This document shows positions 16,758-24,325 of a DNA stretch of 64,000 nucleotides, in pieces. Within the stretch, counting starts at the first letter, position 1, and every line of letters starts with the position of its first letter. A program made the translations under genes and the position numbers. The notes under the pieces are model-generated. The model had not been told where the DNA came from. It made no database searches and saw only the letters and a program-made list of their open reading frames with translations. Source of the stretch: Heyndrickxia vini (GTDB lineage Bacteria; Bacillota; Bacilli; Bacillales; Bacillaceae_C). The stretch lies in NCBI RefSeq assembly GCF_016772275.1, contig NZ_CP065425.1, positions 2,262,653 through 2,326,652 of the forward strand. Direction: 5' to 3'.

Positions 16758-17513
16758 TTATTCAAAAACTTTTATACACTCGTATTTGAATCCTACATAT
16801 TGGTAGTTTTGCTTTTGATACATTTCCCTAGGCGTATCATTTCCATCTGCGACCAGAATAATCGTTTTTTGAGGAAAGTGATCCATCACAAACTTTTGTA
16901 ATCGCCCGCCGATCCCCTTTCTCTGCATCGTATCCAAAACTGACAGCTGATCGATTTCCGCCGTATCTTCCGAAATAATGATATCTACTGAACCAGCTGG
17001 AAGTCCTCTGTAATAAGCAAGGACCTGCATTATTTGTTCATCTTTAAAATTTCTGTTGTGCAATGCTACCTTTTGTTTAGCGAATTCTTCCCCATATTCT
17101 TCATCAAAGGTATATTGCAACGTTAAAAACGCATCAAGGTTCTCGGCAGTAACTGGGTTTATATTTATATCTGGATTATCCTTTAAACGGGGAAATTGGT
17201 CCGGTTGAATCTCATACAACTCATTATATCCATAGAGAAAATCGTTATCGTTAAGATACTCAAGAAACCCTTCTGGTGGCTTTTGATTTTCCGGAAAAGT
17301 AAATTTCACATGAGATTGACCATGCTTCATATGATAATTACGTAAATAGGTGAAGGCTGCCTTAAATTCATCAATGGAAGGCATTTTCTTAAACGCTAAA
17401 AAATTACTATCATAGCGAACTAACATTTCGGGATAATGATAATGTTTGTATATTTCATTTTCAAAAACGATATTGCCAAGCGTATAAATATGGTTAAACG
17501 TTATATTTTCCAT
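16758..17513 (-). CDS. GNAT acetyltransferase, two-domain
   Basis: 251 residues. The C-terminal half is a standard GCN5-related fold: LAYYRGLPAGSVDIIISEDTAEIDQLSV, then the acetyl-CoA loop MQRKGIGGRLQKFVMDH (Q/RxxGxG/A) near residues 200-215, and REMYQKQNYQYVGFKYE at the end. The N-terminal half (residues 1-120) is a degenerate second GNAT-like or substrate domain. AAAGGAAC lies upstream of the ATG. Substrate unknown. It is divergent from sdpR and convergent with the metalloprotease. Confidence 0.85.
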   Translation of the reverse strand: MENITFNHIYTLGNIVFENEIYKHYHYPEMLVRYDSNFLAFKKMPSIDEFKAAFTYLRNYHMKHGQSHVKFTFPENQKPPEGFLEYLNDNDFLYGYNELYEIQPDQFPRLKDNPDININPVTAENLDAFLTLQYTFDEEYGEEFAKQKVALHNRNFKDEQIMQVLAYYRGLPAGSVDIIISEDTAEIDQLSVLDTMQRKGIGGRLQKFVMDHFPQKTIILVADGNDTPREMYQKQNYQYVGFKYECIKVFE

Positions 17514-17642
17514 TTATTTGTTCCTTTCAACCAGTAGTGAGTGCCGGTTATTATATTTCGAATAATCATAGTATAACAAAATTTGGTGCTGGATATATAA
17601 CTTAATCCCTTTGAGGACAGTTGATCTGCCGGAAAATTGTGG

Positions 17643-17692
17643 TTGACTTTATTTTGTTTTCGTTTTAGTATTTAAGTAAATAACTAAATACT
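17643..17692 (+). promoter_or_regulatory. sdpRI promoter with overlapping inverted repeat operator
   Basis: TTGACT at 17643-17648, 17-base spacer, TAGTAT at 17666-17671. An inverted repeat AGTATTTA (17667-17674) and TAAATACT (17685-17692) starts inside the -10 box and ends just before the sdpR ribosome site. This position suits repression by the ArsR-type SdpR itself, as in B. subtilis, where SdpR represses its own operon. Confidence 0.75.
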
Positions 17693-17706
17693 TAAAAGGA
17701 GATGTA

Positions 17707-17967
17707 ATGTTGAACGAGGTCTTTAAAGCATTATCAGATCCAACTCGTCGCAAAATTCTAGATTTATTAAAGGAGGAAGATTTAACAGCCGGCGAAATAT
17801 CTGACCATTTTAATATGAGTAAACCGAGTATTTCGCAACATTTAAAATTACTTAAAAATGCCGGTTTAGTTCAAGATGAGAAAAAAGGTCAGTACGTATT
17901 TTATTCATTAAATACGACAGTATTTCAAGATATTATAAATTGGGCTTTTAATTTTTATGAAAAATAA
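17707..17967 (+). CDS. sdpR: ArsR-family autorepressor SdpR
   Basis: 86 residues, one winged helix. FKALSDPTRRKILDLLKEED, ISDHFNMSKPSISQHLKLLKNAGLV and KGQYVFYSLNTTVFQDIINW follow B. subtilis SdpR closely. There is no metal-binding CxC, as expected for this branch. In B. subtilis SdpR represses sdpRI and is sequestered at the membrane by SdpI when SdpC toxin is bound. The ATG is preceded by AAAAGGAG. The gene is 14 bases upstream of sdpI. Confidence 0.88.
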   Translation: MLNEVFKALSDPTRRKILDLLKEEDLTAGEISDHFNMSKPSISQHLKLLKNAGLVQDEKKGQYVFYSLNTTVFQDIINWAFNFYEK

Positions 17968-17981
17968 TAGGAGTTGAGATT

Positions 17982-18617
17982 ATGAAAAAGCATTTTTTCC
18001 CACTTCTTATCATTGCTCTATCCGTGATTGTTTGGTTGATTGCTTTTCCGCACCTACCATCACAAATAGCCACACATTGGGATTTTAGCGGCAATGTTAA
18101 TGGATATTCTACAAAAGTAGGCGCCATGTTGACGATGGTAGGCTTGTTAGTATTGCTTTATAGTATGTTTGTTTTTTTGCCTAAAGTAGATCCGAAAAAA
18201 GAAAATTACAAGTATTTTACTAAAAGCTATGGAATTATTATCAATTCATTATTGTTTATTTTTTTCATTCTAAACCTTCTAATCATCTTGTATAGTCTTG
18301 GTTATCCAATACCGATGTCAAGTCTTGGATCATTTATCATAGGGGCAATTTTTATCGTCTTAGGAAATTTTCTACAAACAGTTAGGGCAAATTTTTTCTT
18401 TGGGATTCGCACACCATGGACACTTTCTAATGATACAGTATGGAGAAAAACCCATCGTTTTGGCGGCAAACTCATGTTTTTTGCAGGAATCGTCATGATG
18501 CTTTCTACTTTTATTCCTACCGGCTGGAGAGAAGCTATCATTATAATCAGTATTATCGTATCTGTCGCGCTGCCTATTTACTATTCCTATCGTGTGTTTA
18601 AACAAGAAACGCATTAA
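17982..18617 (+). CDS. sdpI: SdpI-family immunity/signalling membrane protein
   Basis: 211 residues with six hydrophobic segments. The N-terminal DUF1648-type segment (HLPSQIATHWDFSGNVNGYSTK) and the SdpI motif RANFFFGIRTPWTLSNDTVWRKTHRFGGKL identify the family. SdpI protects the cell against the SdpC cannibalism toxin and transmits its presence by binding SdpR. It forms an operon with sdpR. No sdpABC toxin operon lies in this window, so it may protect against other strains' toxins or signal to an unknown ligand. Confidence 0.88.
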   Translation: MKKHFFPLLIIALSVIVWLIAFPHLPSQIATHWDFSGNVNGYSTKVGAMLTMVGLLVLLYSMFVFLPKVDPKKENYKYFTKSYGIIINSLLFIFFILNLLIILYSLGYPIPMSSLGSFIIGAIFIVLGNFLQTVRANFFFGIRTPWTLSNDTVWRKTHRFGGKLMFFAGIVMMLSTFIPTGWREAIIIISIIVSVALPIYYSYRVFKQETH

Positions 18618-18627
18618 TATATTGACG

Positions 18628-18652
18628 GGACAGTGAATCTAAACTACTGTCC
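18628..18652. terminator. Hairpin after sdpI
   Basis: GGACAGT and ACTGTCC make a seven-base stem followed by TGCTTTC. Lies between two convergent genes. Modest strength. Confidence 0.5.
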
Positions 18653-18664
18653 TGCTTTCAGTTA

Positions 18665-19822
18665 TCATTTAAATACATATCGCTTTGGCGTTATCATGTT
18701 CTCTTTGCCTGGTACGTATAAGGAGATGGTTGGACCAATGATTTCTGCGGTAATTGATGAAGGAATTCTTATCTTTCCGTTTTCACCGATAAATTGAATC
18801 CCGTTTGTATTGTACCCCCAACTTCTTATTCCTTTATACATTACTGCAAGATTGTCTTCGTTCCATTGTTTAACTTCATCTTCAACCGGAATTGAATTAA
18901 GCATTTTGATGACGATCGATAAATCGTTGTCTTGTTCATATTTGGTTGTTCCATCCCCATTCCAATCCTGTTTGTGAACAGTTAGTTTATTGCTTTTGGT
19001 TTTATCATAATAGACTAAATATCCTGATTGTAATTTTTTGTTTTTGTCGTATCCGTAAATATACGTTTCAATGCTTGTGATGGTCCCATCTTTTGCAAAT
19101 TTAATTTCTAAATCATTGGTCATTAAATACGGTTCTAGTTTTATTTTTGATTTGACTGAATCGATAATTCCAGTTAGTTTTGTCTGATAAAAATTATCAT
19201 TTTTCAACTTAACTTTTGTATCTGTTTTCCATTCGTTTATTTTCCATGCTAATGCACCGTTAAAATTAACGGCATTGTTACCTACAAAGTACAATCCGAT
19301 AATTGTAATTAATACAAAGAGAATCACCATTGGTTTCCAAATTAATTTTTTCGATTTTGTCCCTTTTATGTACTGTCCGAATAGATCTAGTGAATGAATG
19401 GCATCTTTTGAAATCGGAATAAACGTATTTTCTTGAAAGTATAAGAAAAACCACTTGTTACTTTCCTTTACCTTTGTTAACTTTTCCAACGGAAGAATCA
19501 TCTTACCTCCGGTTTGGTTTGTTATCATTAATTGCTGCTCATTTATTTCGATTTGACTGCCTGTTTCAAATAGTTTTCTTTTCATTTGGCGTTGATAAAT
19601 AATAAATTTATAGATTAGTAGGATAAAAATTAGTAAGCTCATTAATAAAAATAATGGAATCGTCGTTTTTAATTGTCCTATTTTTGTTATCGTATACATG
19701 ACTCTCCACAACATGACGTACAGCACAAGGATTGCTAAGCTACTTTTACTCCCGAACAACTCATTTCGAAGAACCATTCTTCTGTATATTTTTTTAGTCA
19801 GTTTATTTTCAATGATCACCAT
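18665..19822 (-). CDS. Hypothetical membrane protein with YcxB-like N-terminal part
   Basis: 385 residues. Two membrane helices near residues 28-75 are followed by a YcxB-like cytoplasmic strand-rich segment (QIEINEQQLMITNQTGGKMILPLEKLTKV, then FLYFQENTFIPISKDA), a third helix near residues 165-185 and an extracellular C-terminal domain of about 200 residues rich in Lys, Asp and Asn (KQDWNGDGTTKYEQDND). I do not recognise the C-terminal domain. The start has AAAGGTG upstream. It converges with sdpI; no functional link is evident. Confidence 0.65.
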   Translation of the reverse strand: MVIIENKLTKKIYRRMVLRNELFGSKSSLAILVLYVMLWRVMYTITKIGQLKTTIPLFLLMSLLIFILLIYKFIIYQRQMKRKLFETGSQIEINEQQLMITNQTGGKMILPLEKLTKVKESNKWFFLYFQENTFIPISKDAIHSLDLFGQYIKGTKSKKLIWKPMVILFVLITIIGLYFVGNNAVNFNGALAWKINEWKTDTKVKLKNDNFYQTKLTGIIDSVKSKIKLEPYLMTNDLEIKFAKDGTITSIETYIYGYDKNKKLQSGYLVYYDKTKSNKLTVHKQDWNGDGTTKYEQDNDLSIVIKMLNSIPVEDEVKQWNEDNLAVMYKGIRSWGYNTNGIQFIGENGKIRIPSSITAEIIGPTISLYVPGKENMITPKRYVFK

Positions 19823-19990
19823 CTCACACCTTTATTGATTTGCATTGTATTATTTATACTTCTTCAAATAATTTGTTATTCCTCTATAAAAACGCAGTTT
19901 CCGAAGAGTAAATGGGTCCTTTTTGAACGGCTTTTGTTAAAATTCACTCCCTTTTAAATAAGCTTCCTAAGTCGGTAACCAGAAAAGTAA

Positions 19991-20180
19991 ATTAGGCGGA
20001 AATTTTCCGATTAAATGCAGAATGGTGGTCGTTACGGGCATATATAGGCGGAGGTTTTCCGACTATGCACAGCAAAATCTCCTTCTTTCACATTTTTCGA
20101 GTCAATAGGCGGAATTTCTCCGTCTATTTTATCCTTTTTTAATAAAAATCACCAATTAAGCGGAATTCTTCCGCCTATTT
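19991..20180. repeat. Four-copy palindromic intergenic repeat (TAGGCGGAA-TTTTCCG)
   Basis: The gap 19823-20293 upstream of the membrane protein holds four copies of a short palindromic unit, starting at 19993, 20045, 20106 and 20157 (spacing 52, 61 and 51). Each reads TAGGCGGA or TAAGCGGA, then four to six bases of A/T/G, then TTCCG or CTCCG, the last copy ending in a full CCGCCTA. The DNA between copies is not conserved. No gene is visible in this gap apart from the repeat and the terminator at its right end. Confidence 0.75.
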
Positions 20181-20245
20181 GGAAGTTGCTACACACGTTC
20201 CTTGTTTGCGACTTTTTTATAATGTATCGAAACCAATATAAAATA

Positions 20246-20279
20246 AAAGCCTCCTCCCATTCACAAGGAGCAAGGCTTT
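20246..20279 (-). terminator. Terminator of the 51-residue peptide gene
   Basis: On the minus strand AAAGCC with CTCC inside pairs to GGAG and GGCTTT, followed by TATTTTAT. It begins 14 bases after the stop codon. Confidence 0.65.
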
Positions 20280-20293
20280 AAAGTAATTGTTAA

Positions 20294-20449
20294 CTACTCT
20301 GTATAATTTTGTTCACTTTCTTCTTCACTTTCCAGCATACCATACAAGCCATTCATTGCTTGTTCTTCGATATTACTGTTGACAGTGCTATTAGTCGTTT
20401 CATTTTGATTAACATTTTCTACGTTGTTACCTATGTTCTGCTTTTTCAT
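20294..20449 (-). CDS. Small acidic Asn-rich peptide, 51 residues
   Basis: Not recognised. The peptide starts MKKQNIGNNVENVNQNETT, continues NSTVNSNIEEQAMNGLYGML, and ends in an acidic tail ESEEESEQNYTE. It has no Cys, no signal peptide and no membrane helix, and is likely disordered. Evidence that it is real: GAGGTGA spaced five bases before ATG, a matching terminator after the stop, and a clean frame. Composition resembles small spore-related peptides of Bacillus, but no family motif is visible. Confidence 0.65.
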   Translation of the reverse strand: MKKQNIGNNVENVNQNETTNSTVNSNIEEQAMNGLYGMLESEEESEQNYTE

Positions 20450-20505
20450 TGATTTCACCTCAATTTTAGAATTCCTTTATTGTGGTGAAATATGCAAATT
20501 ACGAT

Positions 20506-21507
20506 TTATTTACCTTCAACTATTTCTTTAAATAGTTCATACGATCTTTTTTGTTTATCGGGGTCATAAATATAAGATACGGCCATGATTTCATCAACAT
20601 TATATTTGTCTTGGAAGTCTGTTATTTGTTTTGTAATTGTATCTTTGCTTCCCATAAATGTCATGTTTGACATCGATTCAATCATTTCTTTTTCCATCGG
20701 ATTCCAAAGTTCATCTATATTATGAACTGGTGGTTGCAAAGGAATTTTAGATCCCCTCACAATATTTAAGAAAACTTGCTGCATCGACGTAGATAAAGAT
20801 GCTGCTTCTTCATCTGTCTCAGCTGCAATTACGTTTAAACAAACCATCATATATGGCTTATCCAAGTACTTTGAAGGCTGGAATCGTTTCCGATAAATTG
20901 AAATTGCCGCTTCCATTTGTTTTGGTGCAAAATGAGATGCAAAGACATAAGGTAACCCCATACTTGCCGCTAAATGAGCGGAATCTGTGGACGAACCTAA
21001 GATATATAATGGGATATTTGTATCCACCCCAGGATATGCCCTTACATAACTTTGTTCATCTTCCGGACCGAAATAGGTAAGTATCTCCTTTATATCTTCA
21101 GGGAAAGTATATACTGTATCATTTTTTGATCTTCTTAGCGCACTTGCTGTTAACATATCTGTTCCCGGTGCACGGCCAAGTCCAAGATCGAGGCGATTTG
21201 GATAGATCGTTTCCATTGTACCGAATTGTTCAGCAACGACTAATGGAGAATGATTCGGAAGCATCACGCCCCCGGAACCGACACGAATACTTTCTGTATG
21301 TTCGAGTGTATGTTTGATTAAAATAGACGTTGCCGAACTAACTAATGTCGGGCTATTATGGTGTTCTGCAATCCAGTATCGCTTGTAACCCATTTTTTCC
21401 ACAGCCTGTGCAAGATCCACCATTGAATCAATTGCTTCCTTTGTCGTCTGACCATCTCTTATTGGAGCAAGATTTAGTACAGAAACAGGTATATTTATAG
21501 TAGACAT
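20506..21507 (-). CDS. LLM-class flavin-dependent oxidoreductase (luciferase-like)
   Basis: A 333-residue TIM-barrel enzyme of the bacterial luciferase-like group. Motifs: [14 protein letters not shown] at the start, [19 protein letters not shown] near residue 42, [25 protein letters not shown] near residue 75, [11 protein letters not shown], and [15 protein letters not shown]. Related proteins of the YceB/YwcH type in B. subtilis use reduced FMN; substrates are mostly unknown. The ribosome site is GAAAGGAAA. The gene stands alone between the acidic peptide and the SASP gene. Confidence 0.88.
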   Translation of the reverse strand: MSTINIPVSVLNLAPIRDGQTTKEAIDSMVDLAQAVEKMGYKRYWIAEHHNSPTLVSSATSILIKHTLEHTESIRVGSGGVMLPNHSPLVVAEQFGTMETIYPNRLDLGLGRAPGTDMLTASALRRSKNDTVYTFPEDIKEILTYFGPEDEQSYVRAYPGVDTNIPLYILGSSTDSAHLAASMGLPYVFASHFAPKQMEAAISIYRKRFQPSKYLDKPYMMVCLNVIAAETDEEAASLSTSMQQVFLNIVRGSKIPLQPPVHNIDELWNPMEKEMIESMSNMTFMGSKDTITKQITDFQDKYNVDEIMAVSYIYDPDKQKRSYELFKEIVEGK

Positions 21508-21790
21508 GATATTTATTTCCTTTCATTGTAAAGAGTATTATTATAGTAACAATTTGATCGTAAAAAACAAACTAATTTGCTTATTGATTTAGCATGAAAC
21601 CACAATAGGCTTTCCGAATATAAATTCAACTTTATACTCTTAAAAAAACTCTTCACATTTATATTCCCCTCAAATGAAATATAACCTCTCTAAATTTAGA
21701 AACATTTTACACAATAAACATATTCGAATAGGTAATAATAAAAACGAGCAAATAATTTTTTGCTCAAAACTTCGTCGGGAGTGATGTATC

Positions 21791-21985
21791 ATGGCTAGAA
21801 ACAAACTTTTGGTTCCTGGTGCAGATAATGTTCTGGATCAAATGAAAGAAGAAATTGCCAATGAGTTTGGAGTTCAACTTGGTGCTGATACGACCGCACG
21901 TGCTAACGGTTCAGTCGGTGGCGAAATGACGAAACGTTTAATCGCATACGCCGAGCAATCATTACAAAATCAACAGAACCAATAA
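21791..21985 (+). CDS. Alpha/beta-type small acid-soluble spore protein
   Basis: 64 residues. The family core is present: [37 protein letters not shown] in outline, with the GPR protease site inside EIANEFGV and the second conserved block [12 protein letters not shown]. These proteins coat spore DNA and protect it from UV and heat, then are degraded at germination. The upstream region has GGGAGTG as ribosome site and a GAATA box 18 bases from CAAATAA, a loose fit to a SigG promoter. The gene ends at a strong terminator. Confidence 0.95.
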   Translation: MARNKLLVPGADNVLDQMKEEIANEFGVQLGADTTARANGSVGGEMTKRLIAYAEQSLQNQQNQ

Positions 21986-22007
21986 CTGGTTTGGTTGATT
22001 TCACAAA

Positions 22008-22041
22008 AAAATGGGTGTCCAACTCTTGGACACCCATTTTT
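22008..22041 (+). terminator. Terminator of the SASP gene
   Basis: AAATGGGTGTCC and GGACACCCATTT form a 12-base stem with a seven-base loop followed by TT; it also faces the convergent permease gene. Confidence 0.9.
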
Positions 22042-22057
22042 GGGACAACCGCACGTC

Positions 22058-23352
22058 TTAAACGATGAATACAAAATAAGCCAAAAATGCAAGGCTTAAA
22101 ATATAGATTAGCGGATGAACGGCTTTCCATTTACCTAAAGCAATCATCGTTATTGGATATAAAATAAATCCTAATGCGATGCCTGTTGCAACACTAGATG
22201 TAAGAGGCATCATGATAATTGTTACAAATGCAGGGAAAACTATTTCAATTCGATCCCAATTGATCCGTTTAATTTCAGAAGCCATTAATGCCCCAACAAT
22301 AATTAAAGCAGGTGCGGTAACTTCAGAAGTGACAATTGACAATAATGGCGAAAAGAATAAGGCAATGAAAAAACCACAAGAAATGATGACAGACGTGAAT
22401 CCCGTACGCCCCCTGCTGCAATTCCCGCACTAGATTCAACCATTGATGCGGTTGTAGACGTACCCAGTACTGAACCGACAACAATTGAAGTTGAATCGGC
22501 AAGAAGCGCTCTACCGATATTTGGAATTCTATTATCTTTTATGAGACCCGCCTGACTGGCAATTGCAATTAATGCACCCGCTGTATCAAAAAAGGCAACA
22601 AATAAAAAGGTGAAAATGACCGCCAATACATCAGGGGATAAAACTTGATCTAAATGTTTGAACACGACTCCAAAAGTTGGAGATAAACTTGGAATTTTTC
22701 CGACTATATGTGTTGGTTTATCAATCACATGACATACAATCCCTATAGCAGTGGTGATAACCATTCCATAAAAAATTGCCCCACCAATTCGTCTAACCAT
22801 CATTATTACAGTAATAACTAAGCCAATAATAGCTAAAATTGTTGTTGTTTTCGATAAATCCCCTAAAGACACAACTGTATCTTTGTTTGAAATGATAAAA
22901 CCCGCGTTTTTTAATCCGACAAAAGCAACGAAGAACCCAAGTCCGCCTGAGATGGCGTATTTCAAATCCTCCGGAATAATATTAATGATCATTTCGCGAA
23001 TTTTAAATAAGCTTAATAAAATAAAAAGAATACCAGCGATAAATACACCTGTTAATGTTGTTTGCCACGGAATGCCCATACCGATACATACAGAAAATGT
23101 AAAAAATGAGTTTAACCCCATGCTTGGTGCAATACCAATTGGGAAATTCGCTAACAATCCAATTAATAATGACCCGATAATGGCCGAAATGGCTGTCGCC
23201 GTAAAAACAGCCCCTTTATCCATGCCTGATTGACTTAATATAATTGGATTGACAACTAATATATAAGCCATCGACAGAAATGTAGTAATTCCTGCCATCG
23301 TCTCTTGCTTATAGGATGTTTGACGTTGCGCAAACTGAAAAAATTGCTTCAC
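22058..23352 (-). pseudogene. pbuG: Guanine/hypoxanthine permease (NCS2, PbuG-like), frameshifted
   Basis: A PbuG/PbuO-type NCS2 permease with one frameshift. The first 332 or so residues run from MKQFFQFAQRQTSYKQE through GIAPSMGLNSFF and LGTSTTASMVESSAGIAAGG in frame; then the frame shifts at a run of five C (22409-22413) where six are needed. Restoring one base gives RTGFTSVIISCGFFIALFFSPLL and continues into TSEVTAPALIIVGALMASEI and the end at 22058. Without it translation ends after 17 wrong residues and loses the last three or four membrane helices. This is either a true null mutation or a homopolymer sequencing error. The gene is under a guanine riboswitch. Confidence 0.88.
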
Positions 23353-23469
23353 AATATTTATCCTCCAATTCTATAGAACAAAAAAACATGCATGTGTTTC
23401 TACCTATTAGAGTGGCTTTAAATGAAAAAAGAATGAGTTTCTTAATAAACACATTTTGTGTAATAAAAA

Positions 23470-23500
23470 AGCCTCCACGCATAGTGGAAGCTGCCGTTAG
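23470..23500 (-). terminator. Riboswitch-controlled terminator and antiterminator arm
   Basis: On the minus strand AGCTTCCAC, a five-base loop and GTGGAGGCT are followed by six T. Just upstream, ACGGCAGCTT is complementary to AAGCTGCCGT inside the aptamer, which provides the competing antiterminator. Confidence 0.85.
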
Positions 23501-23555
23501 ATAGATTCAAGAAGATATTGCTACTATCAATATATTGTAGTAAGAACAACAACTT

Positions 23556-23622
23556 CTTGTAGTCAAGCCATTTACGGCAGCTTGGTAGAAACGATTAGGC
23601 CGTATTCCTAATCATATACAAG
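23556..23622 (-). promoter_or_regulatory. Guanine-sensing purine riboswitch
   Basis: On the minus strand: CTTGTATA and TACAAG as P1, GATTAGG...CCTAATC as P2, GTTTCTACCAAGC, GCCGTAAATGGC and TTGACTACAAG. The specificity base reads C in TGACTAC, which indicates guanine or hypoxanthine. Ligand binding should block the antiterminator and shut off the permease gene, as for pbuG in B. subtilis. Between the aptamer and the gene lies the terminator; the rest of the 23353-23555 leader shows nothing else. Confidence 0.93.
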
Positions 23623-23633
23623 ACATGTTGTTA

Positions 23634-23661
23634 ATTATACTCAAAGTAACTTTCATTTCAA
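23634..23661 (-). promoter_or_regulatory. SigA promoter of the permease leader
   Basis: On the minus strand TTGAAA, a 16-base spacer and a perfect TATAAT, ending about 12 bases before the guanine riboswitch. Confidence 0.75.
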
Positions 23662-23737
23662 TAGAACTGAAAAAAGAATGACTAATTTTATTTTTCTACT
23701 TTTTCAAACAAGCAAAAAAACAGAAACTTTCCCCTTA

Positions 23738-24295
23738 CTAAACTCCAAATATTATCCGGGTTTCCAGCAGGTTCCTTCTCCATATCATATGATCACTGCC
23801 TTCACCCCAAAAATTCTGCATCAAATAATTGGGATCTCCAAATTTCTTCTGCCAAATTTTCTGTGCTTGTTTATATCCGCTATCTAAACAAAATTCTTTT
23901 ATTCCTTTATGTTGTAAAGTAAGAAAAATACTATTTAGGAGAATAGCCCCTATCCCTTTTCTTTGGTAATGAGGATGAACAAACACAGTGCCAATCTCAA
24001 TTAGATTTTTATAAACGCCATCTGTACAACGATTAATCAGTTCATTCGAAGGTCCATATGCAATAGTTCCGACGATTTTATTTTTTACTAGAGCAATTAA
24101 AAAATAGTGATTCTCCCCATTACTCTCAAGGTCAGATTTTAAGAAAGCATTCTTTTCCGCTATTTCATGTTCAATATCCTCAACTAACTCCGACAAACCT
24201 TCCCTTGCAAATGTATCCTTGATGACTAAGCTAAAAAAGATATTTAACTCTTCAATATCCCCTATCCTCGGTCTTCGTATCTCAACCCTAAACAT
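23738..24295 (-). CDS. GNAT acetyltransferase
   Basis: 185 residues, single GCN5-related domain. RVEIRRPRIGDIEELNIFF starts the fold; VKNKIVGTIAYGPSNE is the beta4 region; IGTVFVHPHYQRKGIGAILLNSIF contains the acetyl-CoA loop QRKGIG near residue 124; the end has WGEGSDHMIWRRNL. The upstream in-frame ATG at 24316 is rejected because TTAGGGGGA is spaced seven bases before 24295. Substrate unknown. It is 30 bases downstream of the decarboxylase gene and may be co-transcribed. Confidence 0.85.
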   Translation of the reverse strand: MFRVEIRRPRIGDIEELNIFFSLVIKDTFAREGLSELVEDIEHEIAEKNAFLKSDLESNGENHYFLIALVKNKIVGTIAYGPSNELINRCTDGVYKNLIEIGTVFVHPHYQRKGIGAILLNSIFLTLQHKGIKEFCLDSGYKQAQKIWQKKFGDPNYLMQNFWGEGSDHMIWRRNLLETRIIFGV

Positions 24296-24325
24296 AGTAT
24301 TCCCCCTAAGGGTCATTGGTCGTCC

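Noticed and set aside
19991-20180. CRISPR array
   Set aside because: The repeated unit is only about 20 bases, imperfect and palindromic, spacers are unequal, and no cas genes are present.
21746-21765. Terminator or riboswitch in the SASP leader
   Set aside because: GAGCAAA/TTTGCTC is a short AT-rich hairpin without a T run or conserved core.
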